The notes beneath the pieces were generated by a model. The model worked only from the letters and a program-made list of their open reading frames with translations, made no database searches and had not been told where the DNA came from. From Chitinophagales bacterium (GTDB lineage: Bacteria > Bacteroidota > Bacteroidia > Chitinophagales > JABDMM01): DNA of 33,382 nt. Positions 1-6,928 of this stretch are shown here, piece by piece (the stretch's first letter is position 1; every line of letters begins with the position of its first letter). The translations under genes and the position numbers were made by a program. The stretch spans positions 1 through 33,382 of the forward strand of contig JABDMM010000032.1 of the NCBI GenBank assembly GCA_013001465.1. The letters are read 5' to 3'.

Positions 1-107
1 AGGAAAATTGCGCCCGAACATTTTAAACACATTAAACCCAAATTACAAATTAGAACTAATGACTCCAGATGCCAATTACTGGGCTAGAGAAAATAAAAAC
101 TAATACC

Positions 108-1628
108 ATGAGAAACAATTACAAAGCACGTAAAATTCGACAGTTAAAGTATCTTTTTAAGAAACTGTCCAAATTAACAGTTGATAAAGGTATAGAGAAG
201 ACCGAGATCATTCTGAAAATTAAACTATTGTTGGCAGATGTAAGAGATGCTGTATCCCGAACACAAGTAAAAAGAATGCTTGCTCCATCAGCGGTAGCAA
301 TAGCTATGCTTACATCTGCTCAGATAGGCAACACTCAAAACATCTACTTTGCACCTGAAGTCACTAATCCTTTTGGAATAGTTTCACTTCCGGAAGTAGC
401 GCTTCCGGAATTTGTCGATCTCGACGGTGATGGAGATTTCGACCTGCTAGTGGGCGAATATTATGGAGCTATTAAGTACTATGAAAATACAGGCAGCGCA
501 TCTGCTCCGCAATTTGCTGCACCGGTTGTAAATCCTTTCGGACTGGACTCTACCGGATACCTTCCTTATCCTTCAGCTGCAGATATTGATGCAGATGGAG
601 ATTTCGACTTGATCTTTGGAGGAGGTTATAAGACTCTTGGACTCTTTGAAAACATTGGCGATGCTAACAATCCTCAGTTTGATACCATAAACTACCTGCC
701 TTTTGGTTTAGATTCAACTTCATATTTTGCTCTTCCGGAGTTTGTGGATCTCGATGATGATGGTGATTTTGATTTGCTCGTAGGTGATTACTACGGCGTG
801 ATCGATTACTTCGAAAATATAGGAACAAGTATGAACCCATCTTTTGGTCCAATTCAATTTAATCCGTTTGGACTTACAAATGCGCTTTATTTCGCCTTTC
901 CTGATGCAGCAGATATTGATAGTGATGGAGACCTTGATTTACTTGTTGGCGAGATATACGGTGGAACAAGACTTTACGAGAACATAGGGTCTGCATCTAC
1001 TCCGATGTTTGGGACTTCAATTAAGCAACCATTTGGTATCGACACTACATATTTGGCTGCAGTTCCTGCAATGGTAGATATAGACAACGATGGTGACATA
1101 GATATTTTCATAGGAAACTATTTTGGAGATATGCTTTTCTATGAGCAAATCCAGTGTGATTCTATAAATACTGCTGTAAATCAAGCTGGACCTGTCCTAA
1201 CGGCAGACACAGGATTATCATACCAGTGGGTTGACTGCAACACCGGCTACTCTCCTATTCCCGGTGAAACAAATCAGGAGTTTACTGCGACGGTAAACGG
1301 AGATTACGCCGTTATTCTATCAAACGGTACATGCAACGATACTTCTGAATGTATCACTGTTACCAGTATAGGAATTGAAGAAAATACCTTTGCCGATCCA
1401 AAGATATACCCTAATCCAACAGACGGGAATATTACTATCGATGCTAAAGTATTTAATACTGATGTTCATGTGAAGATCACGAATGTATTGGGAGAGTCTG
1501 TATTTTCTGAGTATTTCTCTTCTGAGAATAATATCAGATTACAGTTTGAAGGAAATCCTGGATTCTATTTCGTTCAAATTTCAAACGAAATGGGTAAAGA
1601 GTTTACCGGACGAATAACATTATACTAA
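108..1628 (+). CDS. Secreted FG-GAP/VCBS-repeat protein with T9SS sorting domain
   Basis: Predicted exported, probably cell-surface, protein of about 506 residues. I chose ATG 108 over ATG 69 because it follows an A-rich leader typical of Bacteroidota and begins MRNNYKARK; the upstream start would add 13 residues. A basic stretch of about 57 residues precedes a hydrophobic segment (LAPSAVAIAMLTSA) that looks like a signal peptide core. Then come five tandem 55-residue units, each with a calcium-loop-like DxDxDGDxD motif and a following YENIGSA-type strand (blade repeats as in FG-GAP/VCBS propellers). A cysteine-containing Ig-like domain (QWVDCNTGYSPIPG) follows, and the tail (IYPNPTDGNITID to GRITLY) matches the T9SS type A C-terminal signal. 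The role is not known; such proteins are often adhesins or surface layers. The gene ends just before a bidirectional terminator. Confidence 0.85.
   Translation: MRNNYKARKIRQLKYLFKKLSKLTVDKGIEKTEIILKIKLLLADVRDAVSRTQVKRMLAPSAVAIAMLTSAQIGNTQNIYFAPEVTNPFGIVSLPEVALPEFVDLDGDGDFDLLVGEYYGAIKYYENTGSASAPQFAAPVVNPFGLDSTGYLPYPSAADIDADGDFDLIFGGGYKTLGLFENIGDANNPQFDTINYLPFGLDSTSYFALPEFVDLDDDGDFDLLVGDYYGVIDYFENIGTSMNPSFGPIQFNPFGLTNALYFAFPDAADIDSDGDLDLLVGEIYGGTRLYENIGSASTPMFGTSIKQPFGIDTTYLAAVPAMVDIDNDGDIDIFIGNYFGDMLFYEQIQCDSINTAVNQAGPVLTADTGLSYQWVDCNTGYSPIPGETNQEFTATVNGDYAVILSNGTCNDTSECITVTSIGIEENTFADPKIYPNPTDGNITIDAKVFNTDVHVKITNVLGESVFSEYFSSENNIRLQFEGNPGFYFVQISNEMGKEFTGRITLY
354..1178 (+). repeat. Five in-frame 165-bp (55-residue) tandem repeats
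   Basis: The DxDxDGDxD motifs fall at exactly 55-residue spacing (residues 117, 172, 227, 282 and 337, counted from ATG 69), and the NPFG motif keeps the same phase. The fifth unit decays after its metal loop. The DNA copies have diverged, so this is an old protein-level repeat. Confidence 0.9.
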
Positions 1629-1633
1629 AAATA

Positions 1634-1668
1634 AAAAACCGGCACTGATCAACGCTGTGCCGGTTTTT
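1634..1668. terminator. Bidirectional intrinsic terminator
   Basis: A perfect 12-bp stem, AAAAACCGGCAC pairing with GTGCCGGTTTTT, encloses an 11-nt loop. The GC-rich core is flanked by A-run and T-run, so it gives a hairpin plus U-tract on either strand. It lies between two convergent genes, ending the FG-GAP gene on the + strand and the sigma/anti-sigma/Spy-like operon on the - strand. Confidence 0.92.
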
Positions 1669-1674
1669 ATATTC

Positions 1675-2121
1675 TTATTCTCTCTTCTTTCGAAGTTCAT
1701 CGATAACCTTCCTCTTAAAATCATGTTCTGCCCTATAGAGCATTGAGACTTTTCTGATAGGTAAAACCTCTTTGAAACTCTTTAGATACTTTTTCCTGAT
1801 GTCCAGCATTTTTTGTTCATCTGCAAATCTTTCTTCCAGCCTCTTTTCAATTTCACTATCACTAAGATCTTCAGGCTTATCTGCATGTCCTTTCGGTCCA
1901 TGATCTTTTCTAAGTGCCTTCATCTCTTTTTGATATTCATTGTAAACCGGCCAGAAACTTTTTGCTTCTTCAGTTGTAAGATCTAGCGCTTTAGTGATAT
2001 GGGCGATCTTCATACTTTCAATTCTATCTTCCATCATCTGCCGTCTATCGTCCGTTCTATCTTGTGCGATCGCAGATAGGGTTGTTAAGAAAATGGAAAC
2101 TATCAATAACTTGCTCTTCAT
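1675..2121 (-). CDS. Spy/CpxP-like periplasmic protein
   Basis: A 148-residue exported protein with a clear signal peptide (MKSKLLIVSIFLTTLSAIAQ) and a mature part that is helical and highly charged. The stretch LDLTTEEAKSFWPVYNEYQKEM resembles the LTxxQ-type helices of the Spy/CpxP periplasmic chaperone and stress-sensor family, in the form common in Bacteroidota. It is the last gene of a three-gene unit after an ECF sigma factor and a membrane anti-sigma-like protein, 10 bp downstream of the latter. This suggests a role as an envelope-stress sensor, chaperone or feedback regulator. The family call rests on composition, helix pattern and context; no catalytic residues are expected. The transcript runs into the terminator at 1634-1668. 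Confidence 0.75.
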   Translation of the reverse strand: MKSKLLIVSIFLTTLSAIAQDRTDDRRQMMEDRIESMKIAHITKALDLTTEEAKSFWPVYNEYQKEMKALRKDHGPKGHADKPEDLSDSEIEKRLEERFADEQKMLDIRKKYLKSFKEVLPIRKVSMLYRAEHDFKRKVIDELRKKRE

Positions 2122-2131
2122 GTTTCTAAAT

Positions 2132-2581
2132 TTAATAGTGTGTTAAAAATTCTTCTTCTAATATATCCTCATCGACATTTTCGATGATATAATCCGTTAG
2201 CGTCTCGTCATCATATAAGTCAATGCTCAGATCAAGGTCTTTCGCTGCATCGGCAAATAGGTCGTACTCATGATCTCCAACATTTGCCAATAAATACACT
2301 TCCATTTCGTCTTCTGAGATCTCTTCCCAGCTTAAACTCTGATTCGGGATGATCACATCAGACCCAGAAAAAATAAAAAACCCAATGGTTATCATTGCAG
2401 CTGCTGCGATGGCTGCCGGTAATAGCAGTCTTCTAATAGTTGGCTTTTTCACCCTCGCGATCACTTCATCCTGCATTTCTGAAAAGTACTTTTCATCTGC
2501 ACTTTTGCTATCCATCGAATCTGGCAGATCTGCAAGAACAGATGAGATCGATCTCAGTTCGTCTTTTATCTCTTTCTTCAT
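2132..2581 (-). CDS. Membrane anti-sigma factor-like protein
   Basis: A 149-residue single-pass membrane protein. Residues 1-50 are cytoplasmic and mixed-charge, about residues 52-72 form a hydrophobic helix (LLLPAAIAAAAMITIGFFIF), and the remainder is a strikingly acidic exported tail ending EEEFLTHY. Its place directly after the ECF sigma gene (33 bp gap) and before a Spy/CpxP-like gene argues that it holds that sigma factor at the membrane. I see no HxxxCxxC zinc anti-sigma motif, so it is not a ZAS-type anti-sigma. The call is from topology and neighbours; no specific domain was recognised. Confidence 0.65.
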   Translation of the reverse strand: MKKEIKDELRSISSVLADLPDSMDSKSADEKYFSEMQDEVIARVKKPTIRRLLLPAAIAAAAMITIGFFIFSGSDVIIPNQSLSWEEISEDEMEVYLLANVGDHEYDLFADAAKDLDLSIDLYDDETLTDYIIENVDEDILEEEFLTHY

Positions 2582-2614
2582 TTCAATATTTTGACTTTAA
2601 AATCACCCAACGGT

Positions 2615-3166
2615 TTAATCGTTCAACACAAATTCTTCGATTTTCTTAACTGCATGGTGATACGAAGCTTTTAGGCCACCTACACTTGTACCGGTTATAT
2701 TCGAGATCTCATCATAAGTGAGTTCATCATAATACCGCATAACGAAAACCATCCGCTGTTTAGGAGGGAGTTCATCAATTGCTTTCTTTAATTTTAACTG
2801 GATCTGCTCTCCATCCATTTCAGTAACATCTGCCCGGTGGCTCACAATTTGTTTAGCTCCTAATTCCACGACAGCAGCAGGTATAACGGCATTGTGCTTC
2901 TTATTAGCATTTACAAAGTTTACTGTTTCATTATAGGCTATCCGATATAACCAGGTGAACAAACCAGAATCAGATCTAAAGCGCGAAAGTCCTTTCCAGG
3001 CTTTGATAAATGTATTCTGAAGAATGTCATTCGTATCATCATGCTTCTTTACCATTTTACGAATGACAGAATACAATCTCACCTGGTACGTATCCATCAG
3101 CCCCCGGAACCCTTTTTCACGGGTTGCGGGATTCATAAATAATGCTAAGATCTCTTTGTCTGACAA
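2615..3166 (-). CDS. ECF-family RNA polymerase sigma factor
   Basis: A 183-residue group IV sigma factor. Region 2 is clear: YQVRLYSVIRKMV, then DDTNDILQNTFIKAWKGLSRF and the FTWLYRIAYNE helix that binds the -10 element. Region 4 near the C-terminus reads LPPKQRMVFVMRYYDELTYDEI, followed by a helix-turn-helix (ISNITGTSVGGLKASYHHAVKKI). The start is TTG at 3166: an in-frame TAG lies three codons upstream, and the next ATG (residue 11) would cut into the conserved N-terminus. It probably drives its own operon and envelope genes, restrained by the membrane protein encoded next. It lies 39 bp after the transketolase gene, so it may be read through from the upstream block or use a promoter inside that gene's end. 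Confidence 0.9.
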   Translation of the reverse strand: MSDKEILALFMNPATREKGFRGLMDTYQVRLYSVIRKMVKKHDDTNDILQNTFIKAWKGLSRFRSDSGLFTWLYRIAYNETVNFVNANKKHNAVIPAAVVELGAKQIVSHRADVTEMDGEQIQLKLKKAIDELPPKQRMVFVMRYYDELTYDEISNITGTSVGGLKASYHHAVKKIEEFVLND

Positions 3167-3174
3167 GTCGAACT

Positions 3175-3190
3175 ACTTTACCTGTAAAGT
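3175..3190. repeat. Perfect 7-bp inverted repeat upstream of the sigma gene
   Basis: ACTTTAC and GTAAAGT flank a 2-base centre, 8 bases upstream of the TTG start of the ECF sigma gene and inside the 39-bp gap after the transketolase stop. There is no T-tract, so it does not look like a terminator. An operator or chance dyad are both possible. Confidence 0.35.
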
Positions 3191-3205
3191 TAATTCGGGA
3201 TGGGC

Positions 3206-4183
3206 TTACTGGACTACTTCTTTCTTTTTACTCTGGAGGACCTTCAAAACAGCACTAACAATATCCGGAGTATCCAGATTATACTTAACCATTAGGTCTT
3301 CCGGAGAACCGCTCTCTCCAAACTGATCATCAACAGCAACAAATTCCATAGGAGCAGGATATTCGCCCGCCAATAACTGGGCAATGCTTCCTCCTAAACC
3401 TCCCAACCTTTGATGTTCTTCCGCAGTAACGACACATCCCGTTTTTCTTACTGAACGTATGACAGCTTCTGCATCCAATGGTTTAATCGTATGGATATTT
3501 ATCAATTCGGCTTTGATCCCTTTTTCCGCCAATACTTTACACGCTTCAACAGCTTTCCATACCAAATGGCCGGTTGCAAAAATACTGACGTCTTCTCCAT
3601 CCTGAAGCTTCAAAGCTTTTCCTATTTCAAAAGGAGTTGATTCAGGTATGAATACAGGCACTTTTGGTCTTCCAAATCTTAAATACACAGGCCCAACATG
3701 ATCAGCGATTGCCGTCGTAGCTGCTTTTGTTTGATTAAAATCACAAGGATTGATCACTGTGAAGTTCGGTAACATCTGCATTAATCCAATATCTTCAAGG
3801 ATCTGATGCGTAGCACCATCTTCACCTAATGTGATCCCGGCGTGTGAAGCACAAATTTTTACATTCTTGTTTGAATAGGCAACAGACTGACGAATTTGAT
3901 CATAAACCCTTCCAGTCGCGAAGTTTGCAAAAGTTGTGGCAAATGGGATCTTACCTCCAATAGTCAAACCGGCCGCAACTCCTATCATGTTTGCTTCGGC
4001 AACACCACATTGGAAAAATCGATCGGGGAAAGAGTCTATAAATTTATTAAGCTTTAAGGATCCGGACAGATCTGCACAGAGAGCAACGACATTCGAGTTT
4101 GATTGTCCTAACTCAAAAATACCCTCTCCAAACCCGGATCGGGTGTCTTTCTTTTCTGTAACCTTTAGATCCTGTATTTTCAA
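3206..4183 (-). CDS. Transketolase, C-terminal subunit (split transketolase)
   Basis: A 325-residue protein matching the pyrimidine-binding and C-terminal domains of transketolase, which moves two-carbon ketol units in the pentose phosphate pathway using thiamine diphosphate. The family start TRSGFGEG is at about residues 14-21. GVAEANMIG carries the conserved Glu (E63) that contacts the cofactor's aminopyrimidine ring. DHVGPVYLRFGRPKVPVF and the C-terminal nucleotide-fold segments follow. Bacteroidota often split transketolase into two chains, and the N-terminal diphosphate-binding chain is not in this window. The start is TTG: it overlaps the upstream VWA stop as TTGA, an in-frame stop lies further up, and no ATG precedes the conserved domain. 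Confidence 0.88.
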   Translation of the reverse strand: MKIQDLKVTEKKDTRSGFGEGIFELGQSNSNVVALCADLSGSLKLNKFIDSFPDRFFQCGVAEANMIGVAAGLTIGGKIPFATTFANFATGRVYDQIRQSVAYSNKNVKICASHAGITLGEDGATHQILEDIGLMQMLPNFTVINPCDFNQTKAATTAIADHVGPVYLRFGRPKVPVFIPESTPFEIGKALKLQDGEDVSIFATGHLVWKAVEACKVLAEKGIKAELINIHTIKPLDAEAVIRSVRKTGCVVTAEEHQRLGGLGGSIAQLLAGEYPAPMEFVAVDDQFGESGSPEDLMVKYNLDTPDIVSAVLKVLQSKKKEVVQ

Positions 4184-5556
4184 AGCTTTATATTCAATGA
4201 TTTTCCGGACAATACCTCAAACTCTTTATCGACAGTCGTATGCATAGTTTTGGAGTTCTTTGCCCGATATACAATTCGATACTTTCCCGGTTGCAAAGCT
4301 ATATTTTCCTGTTTCAAATCTGATCTTAATTCGTATATTTTTTTCATTCTTCCCTTCTCAACGATAAAGATACCGCCATACACCTCAAAACTCTTCAGTA
4401 AATTCACAGATCCCGGAGCAGGTACTTTTATCATTTTCTGATAACTCTGTGTGATCTCTATTGCCTGTAGTTTGATCCTTGGCAGAGTTAGAAACTCAAG
4501 ATCATACTTTCCGGTTAAATATGTCTCTATCGAATTCATGGGTTGAATGTGCAACGTAGAATACTCACCACTCTCTTTGATCAGACATTTGATTTTATGC
4601 AATGGAGTGGAGTTCAACAAAGGGCCATCGAACTCCAATCGTAAAGATCCCTGAGCTGCCGGTATATCTATTACATTATGTTTGTTCTCTTCGAGTTTAA
4701 TATTGCGTTCCCTAAGGGATGGGATCGTATGCACAACAATGTCGTAATTGTAAACCGGATCAACCGCTAAAGTATCCGGGTTACCCTCGTGATTTATTGT
4801 ATGATAGAAATTGTACTTTGCAATTTCAGTTTGAGAATCGTGAAATGTGAGGTTGACATTGGTTTCTGTTGGCTTTCCATACGTGTCCAGAAGATTAACC
4901 TGCACCGTTGTTTGAGCCAATGCCCGGTTCAATACAATATCTAGCTTCTCCTTAAAATCACCGGGCTTCTCTGTTTGATGCAGCTGACCTACACACTCGA
5001 GACTGTTTGCTATATAATCAGGAATATTGAGTCCAATGATAAACGGTTTCAAGATCGCATTGCTTTTCTGCAGTCTCTTTGAAATTTCACAAAGGTCTTT
5101 GGAACAGGACTCCTCGCCATCGGTGATCAGGATCAAAATATTTCTTCCTGCTGTAGTAGGAAAATCAAAAGCCGACTTTTCGAGAGAGTATGCAATAGGA
5201 GTAATTCCTTTAGGTTTAATCTCAGCTAATCGCTTCTGGATGTAATGCGCATTGTTTGTGCCGATGTTCACTTCTAATTTTGAATCCTGGCAATCCCGCT
5301 GGTTTGATGGGGATTGATGACCATAAACCCTCAACCCAAATTCAACTCCTTCAACATTGTTTAAACTATCAGTGATCTCAGTTAAGATTTGCTTGGCGAC
5401 TTCCCAGCGTGTTCTGTTATCCCAGTCCTTTTTCATACTAGCAGATGCATCGAGAAGAAATAATATTCTGGTCGGTCCTTTCTGCTTGTCCTGGGCAAAG
5501 GTGATATTTAATAGAAATAAACTTAACGTTAGGAATAAGATCGTCCTGTAATTCAT
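4180..5556 (-). CDS. Exported VWA-domain protein, copy 1 of 3
   Basis: A 458-residue protein with a signal peptide (about residues 1-21, ending TFAQ) and a von Willebrand factor A domain over about residues 28-215. The metal site (MIDAS) is complete: D36-A-S38-A-S40, the Thr of KGITPIAYSL, and the Asp of LITDGEE. Four cysteines (RDCQD, ESCSKDLC and LECVG) recur in the two paralogues and probably form disulfides outside the cytoplasm. After the VWA domain come about 230 residues of beta-rich modules with conserved QTTVQVNLLD, KHN, LTLPR and LQPGKYRI motifs. No catalytic function is evident; binding or assembly at the envelope is likely. Start and stop overlap both neighbours by 4 bp (ATGA and TTGA), so translation looks coupled. 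Confidence 0.85.
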   Translation of the reverse strand: MNYRTILFLTLSLFLLNITFAQDKQKGPTRILFLLDASASMKKDWDNRTRWEVAKQILTEITDSLNNVEGVEFGLRVYGHQSPSNQRDCQDSKLEVNIGTNNAHYIQKRLAEIKPKGITPIAYSLEKSAFDFPTTAGRNILILITDGEESCSKDLCEISKRLQKSNAILKPFIIGLNIPDYIANSLECVGQLHQTEKPGDFKEKLDIVLNRALAQTTVQVNLLDTYGKPTETNVNLTFHDSQTEIAKYNFYHTINHEGNPDTLAVDPVYNYDIVVHTIPSLRERNIKLEENKHNVIDIPAAQGSLRLEFDGPLLNSTPLHKIKCLIKESGEYSTLHIQPMNSIETYLTGKYDLEFLTLPRIKLQAIEITQSYQKMIKVPAPGSVNLLKSFEVYGGIFIVEKGRMKKIYELRSDLKQENIALQPGKYRIVYRAKNSKTMHTTVDKEFEVLSGKSLNIKL

Positions 5557-6926
5557 AATTGTATTGTAGTTACCCTTCCCGCTTCAATATTAAACTCATA
5601 CTCTTTTGTCGAATTGGGTTTGTCTTTTTCATAGTTATAGATCAGAATATATCTCCCCGGTTGCAACATGTAACTGTTTGACCCCTCTATTTTGTATAGC
5701 TCCCGAACTTTCTCGACCTTCTTTTCAATAACCCGGTATACACTGCTATAAAGCGGTTTCTTATTTTTTATTAGAATATGCCCGGAACGTGAAACAGAAA
5801 TAATCTCTTTCTCTCCACCGCCAATTTCAACATTCTTCATATAAATGCGCGGGAAAGAAGTGATCTCGAGATCATAAGACCCGGCCAGATAAGTGGTGCT
5901 TGAATTGAATGGCTGAACATTTAGGATCTCGTTGCTTGATGGATTTCTTATAATACACTCAAAGTCGGCAAAGCCACGGTCGCCCAATAACTTGAGTTCA
6001 AGTTCGCCACGCTCGGCTTCCAGCAAAACTGTATTGTGTTTGTCCTCGACAAGATGGATACCTGATCTTATAATTTCAGGTGTAGTATGTGCGATCAGTT
6101 CATAATCACCAATTGCTGAAAGCGTGATCGTATCGCTCATCTTGTTATCAGAAAGTGCATGGACAAAATTGTTTTTTTCCATTCGAGAGATTCTTCTTTT
6201 AAAACTGAAAGGTATGTTAGTTTCATTCCTGTTCCCCATTGCATCTAAAAAATAAACCTGAGCAGTGGTCTGAAGATCAATTCGATCCATGATCTTGTTT
6301 AATCCGTCACGCAATTTCTCTTCACTGCCAACCATCTGGTATTCTCCAATACAGCCAACATCCTCGACAAGATGAATACTCCTGCCTAAGCCTACAACAA
6401 ATGGCAATGTCACTACTCCGGACTCATGCAAAATTTTAGCCGCCGCACAAGGATCACCGCCACAAGTTTCACCACCGTCTGTTATGAAAATAAGCGCATT
6501 GATCTCTTGATCACGTCCGGTAAAATCCCTTGCAGCCTTTTCTATCGACAACGAAATAGGAGACCAGCCTTTGGGATGAACATTTTTAAGAGCCGCACTA
6601 ATACTGTCGAGATTCCTTTGTCCAAAATCGATTAGAAGTTCTGTATCGAAACAATCACTCTCCTTCATGCCACTGTTATTGCCAAATACCCTGAAAGCAA
6701 AATGCTTTTCAGGATTGTCTCTGAACGACTCACCAATGATCTCCACCATTTGATCTGCAGCGATCTCAAATTTGGTTCTTGTGTTCCACTTTTCTTTCAT
6801 AGAGAAAGAGGCATCGAGCAATACCAATACGTTGATCCTGACATCTCTATTTGCCTTATCACCAGCTGCATCGCTCGATAGGACCAATGGGAAAAAAATC
6901 AGAATGAATATTACTTTTCTTATCAT
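5553..6926 (-). CDS. Exported VWA-domain protein, copy 2 of 3
   Basis: A 457-residue paralogue of its two neighbours with the same layout: signal peptide, VWA domain, then a beta-rich C-terminal half. The MIDAS loop is D38-A-S40-F-S42 and the third loop is FITDGGE. The middle MIDAS Thr is replaced by Ser (PKGWSPISLSIEKA), a conservative change that may alter metal affinity. The four shared cysteines are kept (SDCFD, ETCGGDPC, VGCIG), plus one in the C-terminal half (FECIIRN) that copy 1 also has. C-terminal landmarks such as DKHNTV, FPRIYMK, LQPGRYILIY and the final AGRVTTIQL align with the others. It starts 2 bp after copy 3 stops and its stop overlaps the start of copy 1. Confidence 0.84.
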   Translation of the reverse strand: MIRKVIFILIFFPLVLSSDAAGDKANRDVRINVLVLLDASFSMKEKWNTRTKFEIAADQMVEIIGESFRDNPEKHFAFRVFGNNSGMKESDCFDTELLIDFGQRNLDSISAALKNVHPKGWSPISLSIEKAARDFTGRDQEINALIFITDGGETCGGDPCAAAKILHESGVVTLPFVVGLGRSIHLVEDVGCIGEYQMVGSEEKLRDGLNKIMDRIDLQTTAQVYFLDAMGNRNETNIPFSFKRRISRMEKNNFVHALSDNKMSDTITLSAIGDYELIAHTTPEIIRSGIHLVEDKHNTVLLEAERGELELKLLGDRGFADFECIIRNPSSNEILNVQPFNSSTTYLAGSYDLEITSFPRIYMKNVEIGGGEKEIISVSRSGHILIKNKKPLYSSVYRVIEKKVEKVRELYKIEGSNSYMLQPGRYILIYNYEKDKPNSTKEYEFNIEAGRVTTIQL

Positions 6927-6928
6927 AG

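Noticed and set aside
664-852. 62-residue minus-strand frame inside the FG-GAP gene
   Set aside because: It is antisense to a strongly supported repeat region and has no start context or recognisable protein features.
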